Source: Pilosibacter fragilis
Lineage (GTDB): Bacteria > Bacillota > Clostridia > Lachnospirales > Lachnospiraceae
Direction: 5' to 3'
Assembly (NCBI RefSeq): GCF_032490495.1
Contig: NZ_JAVYJB010000006.1
Span: 62,001-126,000, forward strand
Length of the DNA stretch: 64,000 nucleotides
The notes below the pieces were generated by a model. The model had not been told where the DNA came from. It saw only the letters and a program-made list of their open reading frames with translations, and made no database searches. Below are positions 42,978 to 51,671 of this stretch, piece after piece. The translations under genes and the position numbers were made by a program. How positions within the stretch are numbered: the stretch's first letter is position 1; each line of letters opens with the position of its first letter.

Positions 42978-43110
42978 GTAACTATTCAGTACCTTCATAG
43001 TTACACGCAAAAATCCATTCCAGATCAGCTTCGCTGATGGGATTTTTGCCCTCCAGCCTATGTTTTCTTACGGTCAGCGCAGCAAGGGCGCAGACCTACT
43101 GAACAGTTAC
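42978..43110 (-). repeat. Dispersed intergenic repeat, long copy B
   Basis: 133 bp with ends GTAACTGTTCAGTAGGTCTG and GGTACTGAATAGTTAC on the minus strand. It contains a TTGCTGCGCTGACCGTAAG block and a GCAAAAATCCCATC / GGATTTTTGC hairpin. Closest relative is 33571-33700; partial copies are at 37801, 38561 and 58263. Confidence 0.75.
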
Positions 43111-43225
43111 AGTTTCTGTTCTTTTGCAGGCGGCACATCCAGGATATATCCATCTGCAAGACTGTGTCTAAACACATTTGCCCAGCCATATGTCCATCCG
43201 GACATAGCTAAACTATCATCTCAAC

Positions 43226-43639
43226 TTACAGCTCGATCTTGTAATCGTCTGCGCCGATACCGTTTACTACATAGTAAGCAGCGCTCTCTTCCGGCTTTAC
43301 ATAGATCTCGATGGTCTTGATATCGCCGACTTTGTTGCCTTTCTTTGTGTAGGCTTTCTTAACAGCTGCAATGAGGTCTTTCTCTGTAACTTCCCTGCCG
43401 GCGAACTGTACAACTACGGATGTCTTGATGTCCTTTGCTGTTGTTCTCTTTGCCGGAGCTTTCTTTGCTGTCTCTTTCTTCGGCTCTTCTGCTTTCTTAG
43501 CTTCTGCCTTCGGAGCCTCTGCCTTTGCTTCTGCCTTTACTGTCTTTGTCTCTGCTGCCTTTACTTCTACAGTGCTATTGCTAACCGGTGCTGCAGCCAT
43601 TTTCTTTGCTGCGGCTGCGATTGGATTCTTCTTTGCCAT
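43226..43639 (-). CDS. DUF6465 family protein
   Basis: 137 residues from the ATG at 43637-43639, which has AGGAGG eight bases upstream. The N-terminal half is a low-complexity Lys/Ala/Glu tract with PKAEAKKAEEPKKETAKK-type repeats (about 25-70), followed by a folded domain (about 72-137) opening KTSVVVQFAGREVTEKDLI and ending VNGIGADDYKIEL. DUF6465 proteins are typical of Lachnospiraceae and have no known function. The histone-like basic tail suggests a nucleic-acid or cell-wall polymer contact; that is inference. Confidence 0.85.
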   Translation of the reverse strand: MAKKNPIAAAAKKMAAAPVSNSTVEVKAAETKTVKAEAKAEAPKAEAKKAEEPKKETAKKAPAKRTTAKDIKTSVVVQFAGREVTEKDLIAAVKKAYTKKGNKVGDIKTIEIYVKPEESAAYYVVNGIGADDYKIEL

Positions 43640-43790
43640 AATGATATCCTCCTGAAAAATGTTGACACACAAAACTGTTTTCCTGTCATTTCCTGAGTTG
43701 TCGTACTAAATAATCGTCATAGCGCATTATAAGCCCTCGTTAGGATTTTGTCAATAAAATCCCGTAAAACTGGTATTTGTAAGCAAAAAA

Positions 43791-43830
43791 GATCCGGCAG
43801 AACACATATCCGAAAGTATCCTGCCGGATC
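43791..43830 (-). terminator. Intrinsic terminator of the DUF5722 gene
   Basis: Minus strand GATCCGGCAG / CTGCCGGATC then TTTTTT, about 25 bases after the stop. Confidence 0.85.
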
Positions 43831-43854
43831 AAAATACCAGCTTTATTTTTTGAA

Positions 43855-45516
43855 TTATTCCTGCAGCTTAAATCCCGGGATCACATCGCTCCACTTGTTG
43901 ATTCCGATGATCTTCTTCGCAAATTCCGTATACTTCAGAGATTTATTTGTATCAATATATTTGAATACGTTGTAAATATTCTTCGGCATAACGGCGATGA
44001 CCCTGTTCGGGCTTGACATGTCAACTGTCCAGAGACCAAACGAGCAGGACTGCTCTACCTCGATCACCGCATCGACCTGACGGTTTAAGATAAACGCGTC
44101 GATATACGGGTTGTTGTCCACAAGATAGTACGCGTAGGCAAATGCCGCCGCCTGGATATCATAGACATCTCCCCGGGTCGCGCTCTTTGATGTAAATCCC
44201 TCCTCAGAGAGAATGATATGACGGACATTTCCGCCTGCATCGCGCATGATATCCTTCTGGAAGTAATCCGTCAGGACGTTGAGGTTTTTGAAGTTTACGA
44301 CCGGTGAATCTTCGGTATTATTGACAGCTCCCGTCTGATCATCATCCCAGAACTCCGGCTCCGTCATCGGATGCGGGTACGGGTGGTAGGCAAGTCCCCA
44401 CTCGATATTCCCCTCGTCACGGATATCGGCGTTGAAGCGGTCAATAAAGTCCTTTGCGCCATACATCAGGTTGGAGTTTGCGCGCTTCCACTCATAGTCT
44501 GTGGAGAAGAATACTCTCGCGTTGCGGCTCTGGCTCTTGATTGCTGTGTAGGCCACACGGAATACCTTTGAGTAGAGCTTTGTATAGGAATCAATGTCCA
44601 TCGGACCGGTGTAGTTCCAGTTTAAGTTGTTGTTGATCTCATTTCCGACGATCCAGTTGCTGACACGGCCATAGTCATCGTGGGCACCGGAATAGCGCTC
44701 TGCCATAAAGGAGAGCAGCGCGCGGGTCGTCTCATATCCCTGCTCCGTGGAGACATTAAAACCGTAGTAGAAAGCTTCCTTTCTCTTCGCAAGCCCGGCT
44801 TCGTGAAGCTCCGGGTAGTTGTCGTTCCAGCCATTTAAAAGGATCGCCGTCACAACGATTCCTTTCGCGGAGAACGCACTGATCATCTTATCATAATCCT
44901 TGATGAGATCACCGTTGAAGTTGTAGGTCTTTCCGTTGTATTTGTATTTTAAATTACCGCCCACAAGCTGGTGATACGGGATATTGACCGTCGTGTGCTT
45001 TACGCCCAGGTTCAGCGCGTCGCCGAGCATATCGAGCTGGATCAGAAGTCCTTTTTTGCTCATCGGCTCCGGGTAATCCTCGCGATATTTTGCCACATCG
45101 CCCGGGTTCGTCACATAGATCGCATTGCTGATCGGGGTGTAGGTGCTGCCGGTCTTTAACGCAACCACGAATCTGGAATAGAGCATCGTATCCGTGGAAT
45201 CACCGCTGTATTTTAAGGTGAATTTTAACTTGTCGGATTTGTTGCTCCATGCGATGTAGTCCGTTCTGGAGCCTATCTCAGACTCATATGGGTGAAGCTC
45301 GAACAGATAATAATAGCCATCATCCGGAGTTTCCCCCTCATTTAAAGCGCCGGCCGTGGCTGTTCCTGTGACGGAAATGCTGTTTCCGTTCTCTACTGAA
45401 CAAGCCTTCAGCCTTGCGCTGTCATAAGCAAAGCTTGTGAAACATCCCACCGCCGCGGTCATCAGAAGTCCCATAAGAAACGCCGCACCGCTGCGGAATA
45501 ATGTTCTTTTTTTCAT
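43855..45516 (-). CDS. Secreted DUF5722 protein, predicted glycosidase-like
   Basis: 553 residues with a Sec signal peptide (cleavage near residue 30, after SFAYD-like region). An N-terminal beta domain (about 32-135) is followed by a TIM-barrel-like domain matching DUF5722. Two glutamates sit where clan GH-A glycosidases place their catalytic pair: WIVGNEINNN (acid/base candidate, about 290) and HIILSEEGFTS (nucleophile candidate, about 435). Substrate unknown. Single gene with its own terminator, with the IS605 right end inserted about 180 bp upstream of its start. Confidence 0.8.
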   Translation of the reverse strand: MKKRTLFRSGAAFLMGLLMTAAVGCFTSFAYDSARLKACSVENGNSISVTGTATAGALNEGETPDDGYYYLFELHPYESEIGSRTDYIAWSNKSDKLKFTLKYSGDSTDTMLYSRFVVALKTGSTYTPISNAIYVTNPGDVAKYREDYPEPMSKKGLLIQLDMLGDALNLGVKHTTVNIPYHQLVGGNLKYKYNGKTYNFNGDLIKDYDKMISAFSAKGIVVTAILLNGWNDNYPELHEAGLAKRKEAFYYGFNVSTEQGYETTRALLSFMAERYSGAHDDYGRVSNWIVGNEINNNLNWNYTGPMDIDSYTKLYSKVFRVAYTAIKSQSRNARVFFSTDYEWKRANSNLMYGAKDFIDRFNADIRDEGNIEWGLAYHPYPHPMTEPEFWDDDQTGAVNNTEDSPVVNFKNLNVLTDYFQKDIMRDAGGNVRHIILSEEGFTSKSATRGDVYDIQAAAFAYAYYLVDNNPYIDAFILNRQVDAVIEVEQSCSFGLWTVDMSSPNRVIAVMPKNIYNVFKYIDTNKSLKYTEFAKKIIGINKWSDVIPGFKLQE

Positions 45517-45798
45517 GTCGTTTTCCCGCCTTTCTTTTTTGCCTAAACTATTTTATCATCTGGGTTTTGATGATTCAATTACGATTCCCTTACGATTTTA
45601 CGGCAATCTGCCGCCTTTTTCGCCATCTTTGCGGCATCAGGACCGCCGGAACCGACCGATTTTGATACAAAATATAAGCACATTCTTTCCGTCATGGTGA
45701 ACTACATCGGCAATTGAATTACCGAGCATCTGATTACGAAGCATAACTTCATAGTTTCAGAGGTGCGTCCATAACACCCTTACTGCTACCCGAATGGG

Positions 45799-47055
45799 TT
45801 ACACAGCTACTTTTATTATTTCTGGATTCTTCAGCCCGGTTACGGGCATATCAATTTCTTCGCCGGATACGGCATGATATTTTCTTAAGATGTTATAAGC
45901 ACCTACTGCATCTGCATTGTAGATCACGGTATCTACAATGTAGATGCCGCGCTTCTTCCGATTCTTTTTCTCTGCATAAATGCGCGATACTTCTTCTGAC
46001 TGTGGCGGACATTGACTAGAATAACTTTCTTCTTGTCTTATCAGGCGAATCCCTTGCATTTTAAGCTTATATTCTAACTGCATATAGATACGGGCATATG
46101 GCAGGCTGTGAAGCTTCTGGTTCGTTTTCCTTCCCAGATTTTTTTCTTCGCGAATCCCCTTTATATCTCCGATTACAACCGTATGAATATTATTCTTCAC
46201 GCAATAGTTCGTAATATACCGGGTCATCTTATGTATATAATCTTTGATACGGTTATTTTTCTTCCGATAGAGCTTCAGCAGATGTTTAGATGTTTTCGAG
46301 CACTCCTTTTCCCGTGCGGACCGGATCCTGTCCCATTGTGACTGGACTCTTGCAATTTCCTTGTTATAAAAATAAGAAAGTGAAAGATATTTTCTCCCAA
46401 GAATAAAAGTTTTTCCTGCATTATCATAACAGGTCATAAGATTATGCAAACCAAGATCTATCGACAGATAACGCCCATTGTTTTCTTCAGGCAAAACATC
46501 TTCCACCTCATAGATAACAAGAATTCTGCTGGTTCCATCATTTGCCGGAGGGTATATTTTTATCTGTTTTATGGTATCCATGTTTGAAAAAACAGGATTT
46601 TTCAAATAAAGGTATGCAGCATGAATATCATAGATATCGGCCATATATTCCTTCAGCTTTTTCGGTAAAGAAAGTCTTACATGGGAAGAATTTCTTTCAT
46701 GTTGAATGCCATTTTGCATATAGGTAATTGGCATTTTATCTTTCTTGTATCTTGGCGATCCCGGATTCTCGATACCACCACTTTCTTTAAGCCGGTAAAA
46801 GGATTTCCATGACTTATCCAAAAGTTTGCAGATTTCCTGTGCGGTCTGTGATGGGAGTGATTTGAACCACAGATCATCTTTATGTTTTGACTTTTGATAA
46901 TACCAGTCCGGATATTTTTCCAGTCCCAGGATTTTGTAGTTGTTTCTCTCATAATTACAGACATTCCAAAGTTTGTAAGCCGCATAACACATGTGCCCTA
47001 CAATATTGGCATCATTTTTGTTTAATACAATGCTTGTTTCATGTGTTAACAGCAT
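45799..47055 (-). CDS. tnpB: TnpB (IS605 OrfB), RNA-guided nuclease-like
   Basis: 418 residues from the ATG at 47053-47055 with AGGAGG upstream. The RuvC-I aspartate is in YLSIDLGLHNL and RuvC-III in YNADAVGAYNIL. In the RuvC-II position the sequence is VVIGDIKGIREEKN, with Gly where classic TnpBs have Glu (IED). The zinc ribbon is reduced to a lone Cys (YSSQCPP) without its partners. Similar changes characterise a TnpB lineage, so this may be natural variation rather than decay. The protein is full length and encoded directly behind tnpA. Confidence 0.9.
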   Translation of the reverse strand: MLLTHETSIVLNKNDANIVGHMCYAAYKLWNVCNYERNNYKILGLEKYPDWYYQKSKHKDDLWFKSLPSQTAQEICKLLDKSWKSFYRLKESGGIENPGSPRYKKDKMPITYMQNGIQHERNSSHVRLSLPKKLKEYMADIYDIHAAYLYLKNPVFSNMDTIKQIKIYPPANDGTSRILVIYEVEDVLPEENNGRYLSIDLGLHNLMTCYDNAGKTFILGRKYLSLSYFYNKEIARVQSQWDRIRSAREKECSKTSKHLLKLYRKKNNRIKDYIHKMTRYITNYCVKNNIHTVVIGDIKGIREEKNLGRKTNQKLHSLPYARIYMQLEYKLKMQGIRLIRQEESYSSQCPPQSEEVSRIYAEKKNRKKRGIYIVDTVIYNADAVGAYNILRKYHAVSGEEIDMPVTGLKNPEIIKVAV

Positions 47056-47068
47056 ATTTACCTCCTTT

Positions 47069-47479
47069 CTAGTATGATTTACTCTGGTGCTCAATATAAC
47101 GGCGAATATTTTCCTCAGATACCGCTCCGATCGTTTCCACATAATAGAAATGGTTCCACAGTTCTCCCTTCCACAACTGGTTTCTTATTTCCGGAAAAAG
47201 TTCGAATAATTTTCTGCCGGTGATCCCCTTCAGATACTTGACAATTGCTGTTATTGACAGCTTTGGTGGAGCTGATACAAAGCAATGGACATGATCTCCT
47301 TCACCACATTCAAGCAAATGAACGGTAAAGCCTTTATCGTCAGCTATCTGCTGCACTAGTTCCTGCAGATATTCCTCAACTTCTGGGCTTAATATCTTCC
47401 GTCTGTATTTCACTGACCATACCATATGGTAGTTAATATTACACACACAGGTTCTGTAATGTATTAGATTTTCTTTCAT
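47069..47479 (-). CDS. tnpA: IS200/IS605 Y1 transposase
   Basis: 136-residue HUH-type single-strand transposase that cuts and joins the element ends. The HUH metal motif is HVHCFVSAP (about 63-71, in GEGDHVHCF). The catalytic Tyr is probably in the C-terminal helix segment around WNHFYYVETIG (about 107-119). Length and KYRRKIL opening fit IS200-type TnpA. It should be active if expressed. Confidence 0.93.
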   Translation of the reverse strand: MKENLIHYRTCVCNINYHMVWSVKYRRKILSPEVEEYLQELVQQIADDKGFTVHLLECGEGDHVHCFVSAPPKLSITAIVKYLKGITGRKLFELFPEIRNQLWKGELWNHFYYVETIGAVSEENIRRYIEHQSKSY

Positions 47480-47693
47480 GCATATAGTATATCATGCCAA
47501 GCAAAAGCATGCAACAAGAAGCCGAAAGTATGTTCGAATTATTTATTGTATATTCCAGCACTGATGTCATAAACTTAAATGACTTAAATGCGAATAGTAA
47601 AAAATCTTATTATACTATTTATGATGTGCAGATATGCACAATCCTGCGCTTTCATCTCGGTAATTGAATTGCCGAGGATTCCCGCTTATTGTC

Positions 47694-48329
47694 CTAAAAA
47701 ACCTCCAGAACAAGTGCCGCCAGATTCGCCGCGAAATGGAACACCACCGGTGCCTTCACAGTGTTCGTTTTTTCCATAAGATATGCCAGGATCAGCCCCA
47801 TAAAGAAGCTGTAGATTCCCTGCACAAGTTCCCAGTGGAACACACCGAAAAACGCCGCGGTCATAAATGCTGCCGCCGGGGCGGATACAAGCTCCTTGCA
47901 TCTTCCATAGAGAACGCCGCGGAAAAAATATTCCTCAAGGATCGGGGATGCCGCCAAAAGCACCACAGTCTCCAGCCACAGATTTCCTGTGAACAGGCTC
48001 TCATCTGCCAGGGCCGCGCCAGAGATCTGAAACGCTCTCACCGCAAGGCCGAACGCCAGAGATATTCCTGCGCCACTGAAAAATGCCGCAGCCGCGATTT
48101 TTCCGTTCCAGTGTTCTTTTCCCCTGAACACCGAATCCTCTCTATAAAGATGTACCAGCATCGGAACCGCGATGACTGAGCGGAACAAGGTATCCCATAA
48201 GATCACGTCGTCCCCGAAAATCGTTGTCTGCGCAAGCGGAAGTTCAATGACACATGCTACCGCCAGACAGAACAGTATTGGAAAAAGAATCCTCCGGATC
48301 CTGATCTTCAATTTTTTCTCTCCTTTCAT
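47694..48329 (-). CDS. CPBP-family intramembrane protease
   Basis: 211-residue membrane protein with about six helices and the Abi/CAAX-protease motifs: EEYFFRG (in SPILEEYFFRGVLYGR, about 127), FFGVFHWE (His, about 160) and the C-terminal HFAANLAALV (His/Asn). The family includes glutamic intramembrane proteases used in self-immunity to bacteriocins and in protein processing. Its stop is only about 14 bp from the IS605 left end, so its native 3' flank has been displaced. Confidence 0.9.
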   Translation of the reverse strand: MKGEKKLKIRIRRILFPILFCLAVACVIELPLAQTTIFGDDVILWDTLFRSVIAVPMLVHLYREDSVFRGKEHWNGKIAAAAFFSGAGISLAFGLAVRAFQISGAALADESLFTGNLWLETVVLLAASPILEEYFFRGVLYGRCKELVSAPAAAFMTAAFFGVFHWELVQGIYSFFMGLILAYLMEKTNTVKAPVVFHFAANLAALVLEVF

Positions 48330-48476
48330 ACTGCCGAACCGGCAGCTTTACGCGCACCAACACATCTTACCACATTTTGCGATGGAATACAAATATCTGG
48401 GGTGGAATATATTATAAAAAGCAATTCCATGAGACATCTGCACGTCTCTGGAATCACATGAAAAGGATATCATTTC

Positions 48477-49346
48477 ATGAAATTTCCATTTTTCTGTCTT
48501 TTAAAAGAATTCCCGCGCGATCATGACCAGGCTTTCGCAGGAAGCCGTCCAGCCACACTTCTTCTGGCTCTCATCTTACTCCCCCTCTCCTACGTCCTCG
48601 GCGCTTTCGCCGCCACCGTCATTCCGTCAGTCCCGGCATCTGCGGACGGAAACTGGGGACTCTCATTCCAGCAGGATGGAAAACCGCCTGTCGCTAACGC
48701 CACGGCAGATGAATTAAAGCAGTACAATGCCTGGTACGCCGATCTTTCCGGCGAGAAAGTCATCTACCTGACCTTCGACGCCGGATACGAGAACGGCAAT
48801 ACCCCCATGATCCTGGACACCTTGAAAAAGCATCAGGTTCCCGCCGCGTTTTTCGTCGTCGGAAACTACCTGGAGACCAGCCCGGACCTCGTAAAACGCA
48901 TGGTCTCCGAGGGGCATATTGTCGCAAACCATACATACCACCACCCGGACATGTCGAAGATCAGCGATCCGGAAAGCTTCGCGAAAGAGCTCTCAAGCCT
49001 CGAAACAAGCTACACAGAGATCACAGGAGAGAACATGCGGAAATACTACCGGCCGCCCCAGGGAAAGTACAGCAAAGCGAATCTTCAGATGGCAAAAGCT
49101 CTCGGCTATCAGACCTTCTTCTGGAGTCTCGCCTATGTGGACTGGTATCAGGACAAACAGCCCACAAAGGAGGAAGCATTCAAAAAGCTTCTCGGGCGCA
49201 TCCATCCTGGTGCCATCGTGCTTCTGCACAGTACTTCCTCCACAAACGCGGCGATCCTCGATGAGCTGCTGACGAAGTGGGAGGAGATGAGCTACCGGTT
49301 CGGGACATTGGATGAACTTGTCCAGAAGGCTGCTGCCACACAATGA
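48477..49346 (+). CDS. pdaA: Polysaccharide deacetylase, PdaA-like (delta-lactam synthesis)
   Basis: 289 residues with an N-terminal signal/anchor helix (about 26-48). The NodB deacetylase domain has the TFDAGYENG motif (99-107; catalytic Asp and metal site), NHTYHHPDMS (metal histidines, about 150), YRPPQGKYS, and a C-terminal LLHSTSSTN. The order and the WAGYENG-like variant fit PdaA, which removes N-acetyl groups from muramic acid so that muramic delta-lactam forms in spore cortex. This supports a spore-forming host. Confidence 0.88.
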   Translation: MKFPFFCLLKEFPRDHDQAFAGSRPATLLLALILLPLSYVLGAFAATVIPSVPASADGNWGLSFQQDGKPPVANATADELKQYNAWYADLSGEKVIYLTFDAGYENGNTPMILDTLKKHQVPAAFFVVGNYLETSPDLVKRMVSEGHIVANHTYHHPDMSKISDPESFAKELSSLETSYTEITGENMRKYYRPPQGKYSKANLQMAKALGYQTFFWSLAYVDWYQDKQPTKEEAFKKLLGRIHPGAIVLLHSTSSTNAAILDELLTKWEEMSYRFGTLDELVQKAAATQ

Positions 49347-49564
49347 TTTCAACAGGTTCTACAATCCCCCCGATTTGCAGCGTTCACCAGCTTCATACAG
49401 CGAAAACTGACATTTTCACGCATACTGACAGCACCTGTAAACGTAACTTTTATTCGAACATATAATATAAAAAGAATGTGCCTTGGCATATTCTCGCGCC
49501 TCGCGCGGTCGCTTGCGACAATCTACATCTTCGCGCGAGTGCGCATCATTGGCACGTTAGTGCC

Positions 49565-49608
49565 TTTTGTGTAATAGGGAATTCCTCGGAATTTCCTATT
49601 ACACAAAA
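49565..49608. repeat. 21-bp near-perfect inverted repeat
   Basis: TTTTGTGTAATAGGGAATTCC (one base excess given) pairs with its complement at 49588-49608 with one G:T mismatch and a 2-nt loop. Just upstream (about 49490-49560) lies a GC-rich stretch with CTCGCGC / GCGCGAG arms. Neither belongs to a gene. Confidence 0.7.
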
Positions 49609-49610
49609 AG

Positions 49611-49650
49611 CACCTGCTGCCCTCTAAATTTACAGAGGACACAGCAGGTG
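49611..49650. terminator. Bidirectional terminator between pdaA and the response regulator
   Basis: CACCTGCTG / CAGCAGGTG with TTTT on the plus side and CTTTTTG on the minus side; convergent genes end on either side. Confidence 0.8.
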
Positions 49651-49696
49651 TTTTACCATAGCTTATTCACTTTCCGCTGCAACACGCCATCCTGTC

Positions 49697-50404
49697 CTAA
49701 TCCGGCTCCACGATCCGGTATCCGACGCCGACCTCTGTAAAAATATACTGCGGCTCCGCCGGATTCTTCTCGATCTTTCTTCTGATATTTGCCATATTGA
49801 CGCGCAGGATCCGGTTGTCGTTCTTCATGTTCGGTCCCCAGATCTCCTTGATGATATAGTCATAGGTCATGACCTTTCCAGCATATTTTCCGAGAAGACT
49901 CACGATCTTATACTCGTTCTGGGTCAGTCCCGCGTCCACACCGTCGATAAACACGCGGTGCTTGTCATAATCGATGGTCAATCCGCCGGATTTAAAAACT
50001 CCCGTCTGTCCGCCCGGCTGATTCGGGATCCCAGACCTTGTGTGACGGATCGCGGTGCGGATCCTTGCGAGAAGCTCGGATGTTCCAAAAGGCTTCGTGA
50101 TGTAATCGTCAGCTCCGAGATCCAGCGCCTCCACCTTATCCCTCTCATGGGTTCTCGCCGACACAACGATCACCGGCATCGCGGACCATTCCCGCACGCC
50201 CTGTAAGATCTTCATGCCGTCCATGTCCGGCAGACCGAGGTCTAAGATCACCACGTCCGGACACTGGGAGGTCACCATGCTGTATGCCTCCGCTCCCGTC
50301 TGCGCGACGATCACATCGTAATTGTTCGCTTCCAGCACTGTCTTGATGAAATTGCTGATCCTCTTGTCGTCTTCCACGACCAGCACTCTGTCTTTAATCT
50401 CCAT
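49697..50404 (-). CDS. Response regulator, OmpR/KdpE-like
   Basis: 235-residue DNA-binding regulator. The receiver domain (1-120) has the phospho-acceptor in DVVILDLGLPDMDG (Asp near 55) and the switch residues in VVSARTHERDK and ITKPFG. A winged-helix DNA-binding domain follows (about 140-235; LTQNEYKIVSLLGKYAGKVMT, then NMANIRRKIEKNPAEPQYIFTEVGVGYR). Closest in type to KdpE. It overlaps its kinase gene by 11 bp. No kdpFABC operon is in the window, so the regulon may be something else. Confidence 0.9.
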   Translation of the reverse strand: MEIKDRVLVVEDDKRISNFIKTVLEANNYDVIVAQTGAEAYSMVTSQCPDVVILDLGLPDMDGMKILQGVREWSAMPVIVVSARTHERDKVEALDLGADDYITKPFGTSELLARIRTAIRHTRSGIPNQPGGQTGVFKSGGLTIDYDKHRVFIDGVDAGLTQNEYKIVSLLGKYAGKVMTYDYIIKEIWGPNMKNDNRILRVNMANIRRKIEKNPAEPQYIFTEVGVGYRIVEPD

Positions 50405-51464
50405 ATTCCGTGTCCACTCCTTTCGGCAGCCAGAACATCACTCTGGCACCGCCTTCTTTTCTGTTTTCTGCTTTCATGATTCCGTCGTGGGCTCTTACGA
50501 TGGTCATGCAGACCGAAAGTCCGATTCCCATATTTCGCTTGGAATCGCTCTCTTTTCCGTCCTCCGACTGGAAACTTCCGTCGAACATTCTCGGAAGAGC
50601 GGACTCCTTGATTCCGGCACCGTCATCCTCAACAGAGAATTTCACCTGGTCCCCGTCCTCCGTCACGATCAACCAGATCTTTGTCATACCGTCCGCGTGG
50701 AGCACGCAGTTTTCCAGGAGATTTACGATCACCTGCTCGATCAGGATCGCGTCCATAGGCACAAACAGGACATCCTCCGGCACTTTCGGGACTACCTCGA
50801 TATCCGGGAATCGTTTTCTGAATTTCGTGATCGCTCCGCTGATCACGTCCTCCACCAGTTCATCTTCCTTATCGATCCTGGCGGTTCCATCCCCGATCCT
50901 CGTGATGGAAAGAAGGTTTTCCACCATCCGGACGAGCCACTGACCCTCGGATTTCATGTCCTCAAGGAGTTCCAGGATATTTTCCTTAGAGAGTGCGTCA
51001 TAGTTGTCGATGATCCCGGACGCAGAGCCGACGATCGACGTCAACGGGGTGCGGATATCGTGGGAGACCGCTCGCAGGAGGTTTGCCCGCATCTTTTCCC
51101 GCTCAACCTCCAGCCGCATCTGCTCCTGTTTCTTGATCTGGGTCGTCAGGGCGCTGACGCTGCAGGCCACAGCCAGCATGGCAACGAAGGTCAGCGGGTA
51201 TCCTGTGATCGCAAAGTTCAGTTTGAAATACGGGAACGTAAATACATAGTTCACGCCGAACACAGCGATGATCGATGCGACGATCCCATAAACATATCCA
51301 TCCGTAAAGCGGGACACAAACAGCACCGCCAAAACGAACAACAGCGGGACGTGCGTGTCTGATTCTGAGATCCGCTGGACAAGAAAACAAAATGCCGTCG
51401 CGATTCCCAGGATCCCGAACGCGATCCCGCTGTTCTTTAACACTGATCTGACTTTTGTGCTCAT
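50394..51464 (-). CDS. Sensor histidine kinase, KdpD C-terminal type
   Basis: 356 residues from the ATG at 51462-51464 (GGAGG seven bases before). It consists of a DUF4118-like membrane part with four helices (about 12-105), a HisKA domain with the phospho-acceptor in RAVSHDIRTPLTSIVGSAS (about 170-190) and an HATPase domain with NLLENCVLHAD, DDGAGI and GIGLSVCMTIV. The large N-terminal KdpD and USP domains that sense potassium/c-di-AMP in full-length KdpD are absent, so the input is probably via the membrane domain. Confidence 0.92.
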   Translation of the reverse strand: MSTKVRSVLKNSGIAFGILGIATAFCFLVQRISESDTHVPLLFVLAVLFVSRFTDGYVYGIVASIIAVFGVNYVFTFPYFKLNFAITGYPLTFVAMLAVACSVSALTTQIKKQEQMRLEVEREKMRANLLRAVSHDIRTPLTSIVGSASGIIDNYDALSKENILELLEDMKSEGQWLVRMVENLLSITRIGDGTARIDKEDELVEDVISGAITKFRKRFPDIEVVPKVPEDVLFVPMDAILIEQVIVNLLENCVLHADGMTKIWLIVTEDGDQVKFSVEDDGAGIKESALPRMFDGSFQSEDGKESDSKRNMGIGLSVCMTIVRAHDGIMKAENRKEGGARVMFWLPKGVDTEYGD

Positions 51465-51671
51465 AGGGGAACCTCCGGTTTTTTTATGATCCATGAAGAA
51501 CAACTGCTGCCATTCTTATCACTTGTTCTTCTTTTGGATTCATTATAACATAATTTCTGCTAAAATCGTGTTAAGATTGCAGATAATTTTCCGAAAAGTC
51601 ACCCGTCTTGATGATATTTGTTCAGATTACACTGCCGGTTTTTCGAGCATCCAGTCAGCCATCCTTTTATT

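Larger units (their letters stand above)
45697..47680 (-). mobile_element. Complete IS200/IS605-family element (copy 2)
   Basis: About 1.98 kb. Right end at the left border contains TCGGCAATT / AATTACCGA and TACGAAG / CTTCATA hairpins. The left end at the right border has the perfect CTCGG-TAATTGAATTG-CCGAG-type hairpin (47656-47676). It encodes the Y1 transposase TnpA and TnpB in the usual order with a 13-bp gap. No terminal inverted repeats or target duplications are expected for this family. Inserted just behind the CPBP protease gene. The left border is set by identity with copy 1 (19715); the right border is estimated. Confidence 0.85.
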
